Counted from the stretch's first letter, positions 7,773-16,133 are shown. The stretch is 62,025 nucleotides of DNA from a bacterium (GCA_021372615.1 JAJFUB010000065.1:1-62025), one strand, 5' to 3'. The notes: generated by a model from the sequence alone, not told the origin. Numbers and translations are program-made.

Positions 7773-8615
7773 TCAGGTGCGGTTGTTGCGGGCGCGGCGC
7801 CGGCGCAGCGCCTCCAGGCAGCCGAGGCCCAGGCCGACCAGACACAGCGACCCGGGTTCGGGCGTGGCGGCCGTCTCCCCCCAGGTGAGGCCCGCGTCAC
7901 TCGGATTGTGGTTGCCCGCTACGTCGGTCGTGATGAAGTTGTGGTCGGTAGCGTTGGCGATGCTGCCGAACTGGATCTGCCAGGTCTGGCCCATGGCCAG
8001 AGTAGTGTTCGCGGTCAGATAGGACCAGGAGATCGCCCAGTCCACGTAGGTGGTCGTGCCGAAGTTGGTGGTCAACTGACCGTCCACCGTGCGCAGGTAG
8101 CCGTCCCCGCCGGTGAGACTGAAGTCAGGGGGGGAGATCTTCAGGCCTACCTGACCGTCGAGGTCCTCCATCTTGGTGCCCGACCACTGGAGGTTCGTGG
8201 TGTTGAGCCGCTGCATCTCCAGGCCGTGCTGATTCAGGTCAGCGGACTTGGTGTCCCACGCGAAAGCGTAGTCCGGGCGGCCCGTCACGCCCTCGCCGGC
8301 GACGTCTATCAGTACCATCAGCGTGTCGTGATAGGTACCGGAGATGACAGTGCCCGTATCCACCCTCATGCGGAAGTACACGTAGGTCTGGTCGAAGGCC
8401 CAGTAGCCGCCGGGGTTGGTGGCATCGCCCACGAAGTCCAACTGCTCGGCCTGACCGTCGTCGGGGTCATTGAGACCGTTGAGCGGCAGCCAGATCGTGG
8501 GCCACGCGCCGAGGGGTCCCCCATACTGGTTGATGGTGTCACCGTGAGCCACAGCGGTCAGACCGACTGCCATGACAATGGCCAGACCGATGGCACGAGA
8601 GGGGCCTAGCAGCAC
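7773..8615 (-). CDS. PEP-CTERM sorting-signal protein
   Basis: This 280-aa protein has an N-terminal signal peptide (LAIVMAVGLTAVAHG) and a textbook PEP-CTERM tail: TPEPGS, a short hydrophobic helix (LCLVGLGLGCLEAL) and a basic end RRRRARNNR. Such tails are recognised and processed by an EpsH/XrtA-type exosortase, which is not in this window. The body is a beta-rich domain of unknown function (YVYFRMRVDTG, DYAFAWDTKS, YVDWAISWSYL) resembling predicted extracellular adhesin-like or matrix proteins. The start is GTG with GAGGAGG about 10 bases upstream. A competing ATG 11 bases upstream opens only a five-codon frame. A strong promoter lies at 8668-8696. The gene ends convergently with the tRNA cluster. 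Confidence 0.9.
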   Translation of the reverse strand: MLLGPSRAIGLAIVMAVGLTAVAHGDTINQYGGPLGAWPTIWLPLNGLNDPDDGQAEQLDFVGDATNPGGYWAFDQTYVYFRMRVDTGTVISGTYHDTLMVLIDVAGEGVTGRPDYAFAWDTKSADLNQHGLEMQRLNTTNLQWSGTKMEDLDGQVGLKISPPDFSLTGGDGYLRTVDGQLTTNFGTTTYVDWAISWSYLTANTTLAMGQTWQIQFGSIANATDHNFITTDVAGNHNPSDAGLTWGETAATPEPGSLCLVGLGLGCLEALRRRRARNNRT

Positions 8616-8667
8616 GTCGGCATCTGCCTCCTCGGTGTAGGTGCAACGACCTCATACATTGTTACGT

Positions 8668-8696
8668 ATCATAGGCATCCGCACAACCCATGTCAA
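8668..8696 (-). promoter_or_regulatory. Sigma70-type promoter of the PEP-CTERM gene
   Basis: On the reverse strand TTGACA (8691-8696) and TATGAT (8668-8673) are separated by exactly 17 bases, about 53 bases before the GTG start. The -35 is perfect and the -10 has one mismatch, suggesting strong housekeeping-sigma expression. Confidence 0.8.
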
Positions 8697-8867
8697 GAGG
8701 CGCGAGCGGCGTCCGGGGACACCCGAACGACCCTCACCAGCGGCCCTGCGCCGCAGGTAACGGCCCGCCCCGCGGCGAAGCGCCCTCCAACACGGAGGGC
8801 TCCGCCTGCGCGCCGAGGGGCTCCCTCCGCGGCTGCCCATCCCGACGCGCAAGGGAGAGCCTTCCCC

Positions 8868-9872
8868 ATGACCAACCGCGAACGCGTCATCGCCTCCTTC
8901 CGCCACCAGCAACCCGACCGCACCCCTTACGTGATCGGCTTCACCCAGAAGGCCACCGCGGCCATGACAGCCCGCTATGGCGACAGCTTCTGGCCGCTGA
9001 TTGACAACGCCGTCCACGGCGTCGCCGCCCACCCGGGCCCCCGGGACATGTGGCTGTCGGACACGCTCTGGCAGGACGAGTTCGGCGTGCAGTGGGACCG
9101 CAGCATTGACCGGGACATCGGCAATGTGTGCAACCGCGTCATCCCCGAACGCAACCTGGACGGCCTGGACCTGCCCGACCCCACCGCGCCGGACAAGTTC
9201 GCGGGCATGGCGGAGGCCATCGCCGCCGGGCGCGCCGCGGGGCGCCTCGTGCAGTTCGGCATCGGCTTCTCGCTGTTCGAGCGCGCCTGGACCATGCGCG
9301 GGATGGAGAACCTGTTCATGGACATGATCGAGGCCCCCGACTTCGTGGATGAGCTGCTCGACGCCATCTGCGAGTACAATGTCGCACTGGTGGAACAGGC
9401 GGTCACGTACGACATTGACGCCATCCACTTCGGGGACGACTGGGGCAGCCAGCGCGGCCTGCTCATGGGCCCGCGCCTGTGGGAGCGGTTCCTCAAGCCG
9501 CGCCTGGCGCGCATGTACGGGGCGGGCAAGGCGGCCGGCAAGTTCGTCACGATCCACTCATGCGGCATGGTGCAGGAGCTGTTCCCCCAGCTCATCGAGA
9601 TCGGCCTGGACTGCTTCAACCCCTTCCAGCCCGAGGTCATGGACCCGTACGAGATGAAGCGCCTGTACGGCGACCGGCTGAGCTTCTGGGGCGGCATCAG
9701 CACCCAGAAGCTGCTCCCCTACGGCACGCCGGACGAGGTGCGGGCGGAGGCCAAGCGGATGATGCGGGAGGTCGGCCAGGACGGCGGCCTGATCCTGGCC
9801 CCGGCGCACGGGATACCGGGAGACGCCAAGCCCGAGAACATGATGGCGCTGATTGAGACGGTGAATGAATAG
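8868..9872 (+). CDS. Uroporphyrinogen decarboxylase-like protein B
   Basis: This 334-aa UroD-like TIM barrel starts MTNRERVIASFRHQQPDRTP. The predicted metal-site motif is IHSCG (His230, Cys232), followed by CFNPFQPEVMDPYEMK and SFWGGISTQKLLPYGTPDEV. It is a close paralogue of the gene at 13541; long blocks are identical (DELLDAICEYN, MGPRLWERFL, FNPFQPEVMDP). Known members of this branch move methyl groups to or from corrinoid cofactors; the substrate here is unknown. The ribosome-binding site is AAGGGAGAG. The stop codon lies 24 bases before the favoured start of the channel gene, so the two may be co-transcribed. Confidence 0.85.
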   Translation: MTNRERVIASFRHQQPDRTPYVIGFTQKATAAMTARYGDSFWPLIDNAVHGVAAHPGPRDMWLSDTLWQDEFGVQWDRSIDRDIGNVCNRVIPERNLDGLDLPDPTAPDKFAGMAEAIAAGRAAGRLVQFGIGFSLFERAWTMRGMENLFMDMIEAPDFVDELLDAICEYNVALVEQAVTYDIDAIHFGDDWGSQRGLLMGPRLWERFLKPRLARMYGAGKAAGKFVTIHSCGMVQELFPQLIEIGLDCFNPFQPEVMDPYEMKRLYGDRLSFWGGISTQKLLPYGTPDEVRAEAKRMMREVGQDGGLILAPAHGIPGDAKPENMMALIETVNE

Positions 9873-9896
9873 ATGAGGCGAAAGGGGGATGGCGAG

Positions 9897-11057
9897 ATGC
9901 CGGGAGAGCAGCCGGACTATGTGAATGACGTGCCAGAAGGGTATGCAGGACAGAGGTGCCAGTTTGTCTTTGGTGCCGGGTGGGTCTACGACGGTCTGGA
10001 GGTACAAGGGCGGAAGTGCGGTCTCCCGACCCCAGGCACACGTTGCCCCGCGCACCGTGGGGACGCCGCGATGGATAGCGGAGGCCTGGGGGCGATCCAG
10101 ACTGCCGTCACGGAGGGCGCCTATCTTGGTGAAGCGCAACTCGCCGAGTGCGACCTGACTACTGCTGCACTGCGCGGGGCACTGATGCCCCAGGCTGACT
10201 TCCGGTTCGCCATCCTTGTGCACGCTGACTTTGAGCACGCCACCCTGGCCTTCGCGCAGATGGAGCGCGCGAACCTCCTCATGGCCCGCCTTGTCGACGC
10301 CGGCATGGTCGGCGCCAGACTTGACGAAGCGAACCTGTCATCTGCAGACGCCACGGGGGCCGACCTACGATGCGCTGCATTCGGCGGCAAGGCCGACCTG
10401 CAGTCGGCGGTTCTTGTTGGAGCCGCTCTTGGCGGCGCAGGCTTCAGCTCGGAGGCTGACCTCGACGGAGTCACATGGTCGAGGCTCTACGTTGTCCCCG
10501 ATGAGGACGAGCTCCCAGCGAGACCCCCGCGGGATCCTGTGGACTCCGCGCAGTGGTCCGGCACTCTGAGGGCCTGCGAGCGCACCTACCGCCAGATCAA
10601 GCAGAACTACGAGCATCATGGGCAGTACGACCTGGCAGGCCAGTTCTTCATCCGCGAAATGGAGTGCAAGCGCAAGCAGTCCACCGGCCTGCGCCGGGTC
10701 GCCTTCTGGCTCATGCGCGTGTTGTGTGACTACTTCGAGAGCCCCGGCAAGGTGGTCGGCATCGCCGTCGGCATCATCCTGCTGTGCGCTTGGTTCCACG
10801 GGTGGGCGGGGATCGTGGATAGCGGCGGGAACGCGGTGCTCGGGCCGGGACTGGAGTGGCCGAGTTGGGCCGCGATCAGTCAGTTTGTGTCGCGCGCGTT
10901 GTACTACAGCACGGTGACCTTCACCACGTTGGGGTACGGCGACTACCACGCGGCGAACGGCTGGGGGCGAGTGCTGTCGGCCGCGGAGGCGGCCACGGGT
11001 GCCATCCTGCTTGCCCTCTTCCTGGTCTGCCTCGCGCGGAAGTATGGGAGGGCGTAG
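9897..11057 (+). CDS. Pentapeptide-repeat protein fused to a two-helix K+ channel module
   Basis: The 386-aa product has three parts. Residues about 70-195 form a run of pentapeptide repeats (ALRGA, ADFRF, ADFEH, ANLLM, ARLDE, ANLSS, ADLRC) predicted to make a right-handed beta-helix. A helical link follows (RTYRQIKQNYEHHGQYDLAG and FFIREMECKRKQ). The C-terminal 115 residues contain a membrane helix (GIAVGIILLCAWFHG), a pore loop with the potassium signature TFTTLGYGDY, and a second helix (ATGAILLALFLVCLARK), as in Ion_trans_2 channels. It is probably an inner-membrane K+ channel with a cytoplasmic repeat domain. The start could be ATG 9873, which directly abuts the UroD stop, but ATG 9897 has GGGGG 8-9 bases upstream. 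Base composition looks less GC-rich than the neighbours. Confidence 0.85.
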   Translation: MPGEQPDYVNDVPEGYAGQRCQFVFGAGWVYDGLEVQGRKCGLPTPGTRCPAHRGDAAMDSGGLGAIQTAVTEGAYLGEAQLAECDLTTAALRGALMPQADFRFAILVHADFEHATLAFAQMERANLLMARLVDAGMVGARLDEANLSSADATGADLRCAAFGGKADLQSAVLVGAALGGAGFSSEADLDGVTWSRLYVVPDEDELPARPPRDPVDSAQWSGTLRACERTYRQIKQNYEHHGQYDLAGQFFIREMECKRKQSTGLRRVAFWLMRVLCDYFESPGKVVGIAVGIILLCAWFHGWAGIVDSGGNAVLGPGLEWPSWAAISQFVSRALYYSTVTFTTLGYGDYHAANGWGRVLSAAEAATGAILLALFLVCLARKYGRA

Positions 11058-11165
11058 CTCGAGCCGCCCCTCCGGGGCCTGCGGCGGGGCTCCCGCGCAT
11101 GGCGGCGTTCTAGCGGCGCCTTGCGTGAGGCTATATGGCTGAAACCATCCGTACAGGAGGCAGCC

Positions 11166-11933
11166 ATGACGACCGACCGGCCGTGGCATGACCAGGATCG
11201 CTTCTGGGAACTGCGCGCCAAGTTCATGTTCGCCGGGGAACGGTGGGAGCGCACACCGCAGGAGATTGACGCGGTGCTCGCTCTGCTCGATCTGCCCGAG
11301 GCCACGGACATTCTCGATCTGTGCTGCGGGCCGGGGCGGCATAGCCTGGAGTTGGCCCGCCGAGGCTGTCGCGTCACGGGTGTAGACCGCACCGTCCCGT
11401 ACCTGAACGAGGCGCGTGAACGGGCGGCGGCCGAGGGGCTGGCGATCGAGTTCGTGCAGCAGGACATGCGCGAGTTCCGTCGCGAAGACAGCTTCGACAT
11501 CGCCCTGAGCATGTTCACCTCCTTCGGGTACTTCGAGGACCCGGCCGACGACCGGCGCGTGATCGAGAACCTGTGCGCGTCACTGCGGCCCGGCGGGAAG
11601 CTGCTCATCGAGATGATGGGCAAGGAAGTGTTGGCAGCACGGCTGGCCAGCAACCTGCCCGTCAAGCGTTGGCAGGAGGCCGAGGGCATCCTGTTCCTGA
11701 CCGACAGCGTCATCGAGCGCGACTGGTCGTGGATCCACAACCGCGAGGTCTACCTGGTGGGCGATGAGCGCGTTGAGTTCGATGTGGACCACCGCCTGTA
11801 CTCAGCGGTGGAACTCAAGACACTGCTGACCGACTGCGGGTGCGGCGAGGTGGTGTGCTATGGGACGCTCGCCGGCACGCCCTATGACCAGAGCGCCACG
11901 CGCTTGATCGCCATCGGGACCAAACCACTCTGA
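11166..11933 (+). CDS. Class I SAM-dependent methyltransferase
   Basis: The 255-aa protein has the Rossmann methyltransferase signature ILDLCCGPGRHSLELARRGC (motif I), an acidic end of strand 2 (VTGVDRT), QDMREF (motif II) and a post-II segment LRPGGKLLIEMMG. The N-terminus WHDQDRFWELRAKFMF resembles the methyltransferase_25/11 type proteins common in this kind of genome. The acceptor is unknown. I chose ATG 11166, which has AGGAGG 6-7 bases upstream, over an upstream TTG at 11121. The gene is followed after 2 bases by the next start, so translation is probably coupled to the 172-aa protein. Confidence 0.85.
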   Translation: MTTDRPWHDQDRFWELRAKFMFAGERWERTPQEIDAVLALLDLPEATDILDLCCGPGRHSLELARRGCRVTGVDRTVPYLNEARERAAAEGLAIEFVQQDMREFRREDSFDIALSMFTSFGYFEDPADDRRVIENLCASLRPGGKLLIEMMGKEVLAARLASNLPVKRWQEAEGILFLTDSVIERDWSWIHNREVYLVGDERVEFDVDHRLYSAVELKTLLTDCGCGEVVCYGTLAGTPYDQSATRLIAIGTKPL

Positions 11934-11935
11934 CC

Positions 11936-12454
11936 ATGCCCTACTCCGAACTGCTCAATGACCTCATCTACACCACCCGCCATGGCGCCGGGTTCATTCT
12001 GCGGCGGTTTGGGCGGGTGGTGCCGGGCGGGGTGTATTTCGTCAATCCGGACGACCCCCTGGTGGACTTCACCTTCCCCAAAGAGGACCATCCGCAGGCA
12101 ACCGACGAGGCACTGCTGGCGATGACGGAGCAGGAACTGCGGCGGTGGGCCGCGAAGCCGGAGACCTGCGCCGTGGCCCTCGCGGTCGAGATCGCCCACG
12201 ACGGGCGGCGGGTCATGGCGATCCAGGCCGAGACCCGGGGCGAAGTGGCCGTCGTCCACTGCCCCCTGCGGCGCAAGCTGTGGTGGTGGGTGCTGGGCGA
12301 GGCCGAGGAGGCGGAGGGGCTGATCGTCGAGAGGTTCTTTGCGGACGGCCAGCCAGCCGACGGGCCGAGCGGAGGGCCGGATGATATCCGGCCCCTCCGA
12401 ACGACAAACGACAGCGACGACAACGACACAGAGGAGAGCAACCGATGCCGCTGA
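11936..12454 (+). CDS. Hypothetical protein, 172 aa, coupled to the methyltransferase
   Basis: I do not recognise this protein. The first 145 residues look like a compact alpha/beta domain (MPYSELLNDLIYTTRHGAGF, VYFVNPDDPLVDFTF, EVAVVHCPLRRKLWWWVLGE). The last 30 residues are Asp/Thr/Ser-rich and probably disordered, and coincide with the sequence leading into the next gene's ribosome-binding site. It starts 2 bases after the methyltransferase stop and overlaps the esterase start by 10 bases, so the three are likely one operon. It has no signal peptide or membrane helix. Confidence 0.6.
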   Translation: MPYSELLNDLIYTTRHGAGFILRRFGRVVPGGVYFVNPDDPLVDFTFPKEDHPQATDEALLAMTEQELRRWAAKPETCAVALAVEIAHDGRRVMAIQAETRGEVAVVHCPLRRKLWWWVLGEAEEAEGLIVERFFADGQPADGPSGGPDDIRPLRTTNDSDDNDTEESNRCR

Positions 12455-13422
12455 TTGACATGCCGCTGGAGCGACTGCATACGTACCAGGGGTTGAACCC
12501 CCGGCCTGCTGATCATGATGAATACTGGGAGCGCGCGCTGACTGAGATGCGCGCCGTGGACCCGCAGGTCGAGCTGGTGCCCGCGCCCTTCCAGGTGCCG
12601 GGCGCCGAGTGCTTCGACCTGACCTTCACCGGCGTGCGCGGGGCGCGGATCCATGCCAAGTACCTGCGACCGGCGACCGGCGTCGGGGTCGGTGACCCCT
12701 CCCACAAGCACCCGGCCGTCGTGCAGTTCCACGGCTACTCCGGCAGTGCCGGCGACTGGCATGACAAGCTCAGCTTCGTGGCGATGGGCTACTCCATCGC
12801 GGCGCTGGACTGCCGGGGGCAGGGCGGGGCCTCCGAAGACACCGGCGGCGTGAAGGGCAACACCTATCGCGGCCACATCATCCGCGGGCTGGACGACGTG
12901 CCCGACAACCTGCTGTTCCGGCATGTGTACCTCGACACCGCGCAACTGGCGGGCCTGGTGATGGACTTCCCCGAAGTGGACGCCACGCGCGTGGCGGCCA
13001 TGGGCGGGTCGCAGGGCGGCGGGCTGACCCTGGCCTGCGCCTCGCTCGAGCCACGCATCGCCAAGGCCGTGCCGATCTTCCCCTTCCTGTGCGACTACCG
13101 GCGGGTGTGGGAGATGGACCTGGCGGTCGGGGCGTACGAGGAGTTGAAGACCTACTTCAAGCAGTTCGACCCACGCCACGAGCGCGAGGACGAGGTCTTC
13201 ACCAGGCTGGGTTACATCGACTGCCAGCACCTGACCCCGCGCATCCAGGCCGAGGTGCTGATGGCGGTCGGGCTGATGGACACCATCTGCCCACCCTCGA
13301 CGCAGTTCGCGGCGTACAACAAGATCACGTCGAAGAAGTCCACCGTGGTCTACCCGGACTTCGGCCATGAGGGTCTGCCGGGGTTCCACGACAAGGCGTT
13401 CCAGTTCATTTCGCAATGGTAG
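12445..13422 (+). CDS. axe1: CE7 acetylxylan esterase / cephalosporin-C deacetylase family
   Basis: The 325-aa alpha/beta hydrolase carries all three CE7 hallmarks: RGQ (124-126, in CRGQGG), the nucleophile elbow GGSQGG (Ser189) and a late HE motif (His308 in FGHEG), with Asp279 in GLMDTICPPSTQFAAYN completing the triad. Family members remove acetyl groups from xylo-oligosaccharides and other small acetylated sugars and act in the cytoplasm as hexamers. No signal peptide is present, so it should act on imported oligosaccharides. The ribosome-binding site GAGGAGAG lies inside the previous coding frame. It is followed by the palindromic cluster at 13431-13524. Confidence 0.92.
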   Translation: MPLIDMPLERLHTYQGLNPRPADHDEYWERALTEMRAVDPQVELVPAPFQVPGAECFDLTFTGVRGARIHAKYLRPATGVGVGDPSHKHPAVVQFHGYSGSAGDWHDKLSFVAMGYSIAALDCRGQGGASEDTGGVKGNTYRGHIIRGLDDVPDNLLFRHVYLDTAQLAGLVMDFPEVDATRVAAMGGSQGGGLTLACASLEPRIAKAVPIFPFLCDYRRVWEMDLAVGAYEELKTYFKQFDPRHEREDEVFTRLGYIDCQHLTPRIQAEVLMAVGLMDTICPPSTQFAAYNKITSKKSTVVYPDFGHEGLPGFHDKAFQFISQW

Positions 13423-13430
13423 GACGTTCT

Positions 13431-13524
13431 GGTACGCCCGACACTCCTGTCGGGCGCACACCGGGTCGCCCGACACTCTTGTCGAGCGCACGCGAAGTCG
13501 CCCGACAGGAGTGTCGGGCGTACC
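13431..13524. repeat. Cluster of three CGCCCGACA-stem palindromes
   Basis: Two exact 26-base arms (13431-13456 and 13499-13524) are inverted relative to each other. Each arm is itself a hairpin with stem CGCCCGACA and loop CTCC or GGAG. A third, imperfect copy lies between (about 13466-13488). The cluster fills the gap between the CE7 esterase and the next UroD-like gene, ending 16 bases before that gene's start codon. This looks like a REP-type element instead of a simple terminator. Confidence 0.85.
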
Positions 13525-13540
13525 AGACGGGAAGAGACCC

Positions 13541-14539
13541 ATGACCAACCGCGAGCGCGTCATTGCGTCCCTGAACCACCGGCAGCCCGACCGGTGTCCG
13601 TATGTCATTGACTTCACCCAGAAGGCGCGGGCGGCCATGGACGCCGCGTATGGCGACAGCTACCGGCCGCTCATTGACAACGCCATCCACAAGGTGACGG
13701 CCAAGCTGGGGCCGCGGGCGCAGTGGCTGTCGAACACCGTGTATCAGGACGAGTGGGGCGTGCACTGGGACCGGTCGCTGGACCCGGACATCGGCAACGT
13801 ATGCAACCGGGTGCTGCCCGAGCGCGACCTGTCGGGCTTCACGCCGCCCGACCCGTGGGCGCCCGACAAGTTCGCCACGATGACTGAGCAGATCGCCGCC
13901 GGGGAGGGCAAGTTCATCCGCCTGAGCATCGCCTTCACGCTGTTCGAGCGGGCGTGGTCACTAAGGGGCATGGAAGACCTCATGCTCGACATGCTGGAAG
14001 CGCCGGCGTTCGTGGATGAGCTGCTCGACGCCATCTGCGAGTACAACCTGGCACTGATCATGCAGGCAGTGCGCTTCCCGATTGACGCGGTGCACTTCCC
14101 CGACGACTGGGGCGACCAGCGCGGAGTGATGATGGGCCCGCGACTGTGGGAGCGGTTTCTCCAGCCGCGCGTGCAGCGGATGTTCGACGCGGCCAAGCAG
14201 GGCGGCAAGTTCGTCTCGATCCACTGCTGCGGCAAGGTGCAGGAGCTGTTCCCGCGGCTGATCGAGATGGGGCTCGACCTGTTCAACCCCTTCCAGCCCG
14301 AAGTCATGGACCCGTTCGAGATGAAGCAGCAGTTCGGCGACCGGCTGAGCTTCTGGGGCGGGGTGAGCACGCAACGGCTGCTGCCGTTCGGCACGCCGGA
14401 GCAAGTGCGGGCGGAAGCGCGACGGCTGATCCACGAGGTGGGGCGGGATGGTGGCTATGTCATCTCGCCGGCCCACCAGATCCCCGGGGATGCACGGCCG
14501 GGAAACGTGATGGCGCTGATCGAGACGGTGAACGGGTAG
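13541..14539 (+). CDS. Uroporphyrinogen decarboxylase-like protein C
   Basis: The 332-aa UroD-like protein starts MTNRERVIASLNHRQPDRCP. The metal-site motif is IHCCG, followed by LFNPFQPEVMDPFEMKQQ and SFWGGVSTQRLLPFGTPEQV. It is a close paralogue of the gene at 8868 and presumably arose by duplication within this locus. A third remnant of the same 3' end lies at 15956-15994. I chose ATG 13541, which restores the family N-terminus and has GAAGAG just upstream; an open frame from 13367 would read through the palindromic repeat and is rejected. The likely role is corrinoid- or thiol-linked methyl transfer, inferred from the family. Confidence 0.85.
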   Translation: MTNRERVIASLNHRQPDRCPYVIDFTQKARAAMDAAYGDSYRPLIDNAIHKVTAKLGPRAQWLSNTVYQDEWGVHWDRSLDPDIGNVCNRVLPERDLSGFTPPDPWAPDKFATMTEQIAAGEGKFIRLSIAFTLFERAWSLRGMEDLMLDMLEAPAFVDELLDAICEYNLALIMQAVRFPIDAVHFPDDWGDQRGVMMGPRLWERFLQPRVQRMFDAAKQGGKFVSIHCCGKVQELFPRLIEMGLDLFNPFQPEVMDPFEMKQQFGDRLSFWGGVSTQRLLPFGTPEQVRAEARRLIHEVGRDGGYVISPAHQIPGDARPGNVMALIETVNG

Positions 14540-14621
14540 GCGGATGGGACGGACCACTGCACAGGAGGCAGACGTCAGGCTACATTGCGGCAAACTCTGT
14601 CCACGAAGAGGTGTCACCCCG

Positions 14622-15950
14622 ATGTTGCGCTATCTGGTTCGGTTGGTGCTCTGTCTGGCGTTCGTGGTCGCGGTGTGCGCGGGGGTTGCTCAGGCCCAGG
14701 ACCTGTCGGTGAGGATGGCGGACACGCCGGTGCTGGCGGCGCTGCAGGCGCTGTCGCTGCAGGCGGGGGTGAAGCTGAGCGCCCAGGACACCGTCACCGG
14801 CAAGGTGACGCTGAACCTGGAGCATGTCACGCTCACGGCCGTACTCGAAGAGATCTGCCGCCAGCTCGGCTGCAGGTACGAGAAGACCAATGACGGCTAC
14901 GTGTTGCTCAAGGGGCAACTGACGGGGGCGGCCGCGACCCATGCGCCGGGCGAGAACCGCGTGGCCAACGGGGGGTTCGAGGCGGACCTGGCCGACTGGG
15001 TCGCGCTGGACGGCGGCGGGAAGTGCGAGATCGTGACCGACCCCGTCGCCGGCGGGCAGAAGGCCCTCAAGATCAGCGGGCAGATCGGCGACCGGCCGCA
15101 GGGCGTCCACACTTGGCCCAACGTGCGGCTGGCGGAGACGCGGCACTACCGCTTCCGCATGCAATACCGCACCGAGGGGCAGCCGCGGCTGGTCGTGCGG
15201 ATGACGGCCCGGGACTACAAGGGCGGGGCCGAGCATCCGTGCCCGCCGCATTCAGTGGTCGCCGGGCTCTCGCCCGACAAGTGGTCCACGCTGGAGACGG
15301 AGTACTGGATCTGCGACCCCTCCGAGCAGGCGGACCTGATGATCATCATGCAGCAGTCCAGCGGCGCGGTGTGGGTGGATGACATCTCGTTCGAGCCGAT
15401 CGAGTTCATCGGCGCGCAGGAGCCCGCGGCCACCGACTTGTCCTACAACGGCGGCTTTGAGGAGGGCGTGGGCGACTTGCCGTACGGGTGGTGCCCGGCG
15501 AACCCGAACCTCTGGCCGCTGGGCGCCGACACACGCGCGGTCTTCGGAGAGAAAGTCGCCTTCACCTGGGACCATGGCGTCGCGCACGGCGGCGAGTGCT
15601 CGGTTGCCATCAGCAACGACGGCGGCCCGGACGAGAAGACGTACCTGAACTGGCACCGCATACTGCCCCTGCGGGCTGGTTGCGACTACGACGCCTCGGT
15701 GTGGATCAAGACCGAGGCCGCCAACAAGGCATATCTCGTGATGAGCGCCTACACGCCATCCGGGCCGGCGAGTGGCGACAGCACCTCGGTCATCGCCGGC
15801 ACGACTGACTGGACGGAGCACCGCGTCACCCTCCACCCCAAGGAAGTGCCGGACCTGGCGCACGGCCGACTGACCATTTTCCTCGTGCTGCGCGGGAGCG
15901 GCAAGGTCTGGTTCGATGATGTGAAGGTGACGGTCCGCCCGCGGAACTGA
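14622..15950 (+). CDS. Secreted protein with STN domain and two carbohydrate-binding-like domains
   Basis: This 442-aa protein has a signal peptide (LVRLVLCLAFVVAVCAGVAQA). Residues 27-98 match the STN (secretin/TonB short N-terminal) fold: VRMADTPVLAALQALSLQAG, KVTLNLEHVTLTAVLEEICRQ and YEKTNDGYVLLKG. Two beta-sandwich domains of CBM4/9-like type follow (about 113-270 and 283-442), each opening with NGGFE and closing with WVDDISFEP or WFDDVKVTV. No secretin or TonB-receptor barrel follows, so the STN domain is in an unusual partnership with sugar-binding modules. I chose ATG 14622, which has GAAGAGG upstream and gives the signal peptide. It lies between a full UroD-like gene and a copied UroD 3' end. 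Confidence 0.8.
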   Translation: MLRYLVRLVLCLAFVVAVCAGVAQAQDLSVRMADTPVLAALQALSLQAGVKLSAQDTVTGKVTLNLEHVTLTAVLEEICRQLGCRYEKTNDGYVLLKGQLTGAAATHAPGENRVANGGFEADLADWVALDGGGKCEIVTDPVAGGQKALKISGQIGDRPQGVHTWPNVRLAETRHYRFRMQYRTEGQPRLVVRMTARDYKGGAEHPCPPHSVVAGLSPDKWSTLETEYWICDPSEQADLMIIMQQSSGAVWVDDISFEPIEFIGAQEPAATDLSYNGGFEEGVGDLPYGWCPANPNLWPLGADTRAVFGEKVAFTWDHGVAHGGECSVAISNDGGPDEKTYLNWHRILPLRAGCDYDASVWIKTEAANKAYLVMSAYTPSGPASGDSTSVIAGTTDWTEHRVTLHPKEVPDLAHGRLTIFLVLRGSGKVWFDDVKVTVRPRN

Positions 15951-15955
15951 GGGAG

Positions 15956-15994
15956 GGGAACGCGATGGCGCTGATTGAGGCGGTGAATGGGTAG
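15956..15994 (+). pseudogene. Remnant of the 3' end of a UroD-like gene
   Basis: The sequence encodes GNAMALIEAVNG followed by TAG, matching the end of the gene at 13541 (GNVMALIETVNG, TAG). Over about 40 bases only five differ, and the match continues a few bases past the stop. The copy lies 6 bases after the STN-protein stop. It could mark a deleted third UroD-like gene, or a duplication made when the STN gene entered the locus. Confidence 0.75.
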
Positions 15995-16064
15995 GGGGCC
16001 TGGCGGCCGAGCGTCCGGCGGACGCAGACGGCGACGACGACCGTTGGATGAGGAAGGGGCGGCC

Positions 16065-16133
16065 GGGGTCCCGGGCGTTGAGACGCCCGGCTGTGGGGTG
16101 GTGCTCTGCACCGCCGAGCGTCCTGCGGACGCT
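16065..16133 (-). repeat. Three-hairpin dispersed element, copy 1
   Basis: Read on the reverse strand this has hairpin 1 (stem AGCGTCC, loop GCA), a TCGGCGG-type linker, hairpin 2 (stem GGCGGTGC against GCACCACC), a CCCCACAG linker and hairpin 3 (stem CCGGGCGT, loop CTCA). The same order, linkers and loops recur in copies 2 and 3. The 15951-16370 gap holds no convincing gene: it contains the UroD remnant, copies 1 and 2 and two further GCGTCC palindromes (near 16009 and at 16301-16315). Confidence 0.8.

Noticed and set aside
8622-8626. ATG near 8626 as the PEP-CTERM start
   Set aside because: It opens a five-codon frame ending in TAG; the GTG at 8615 leads into the signal peptide.
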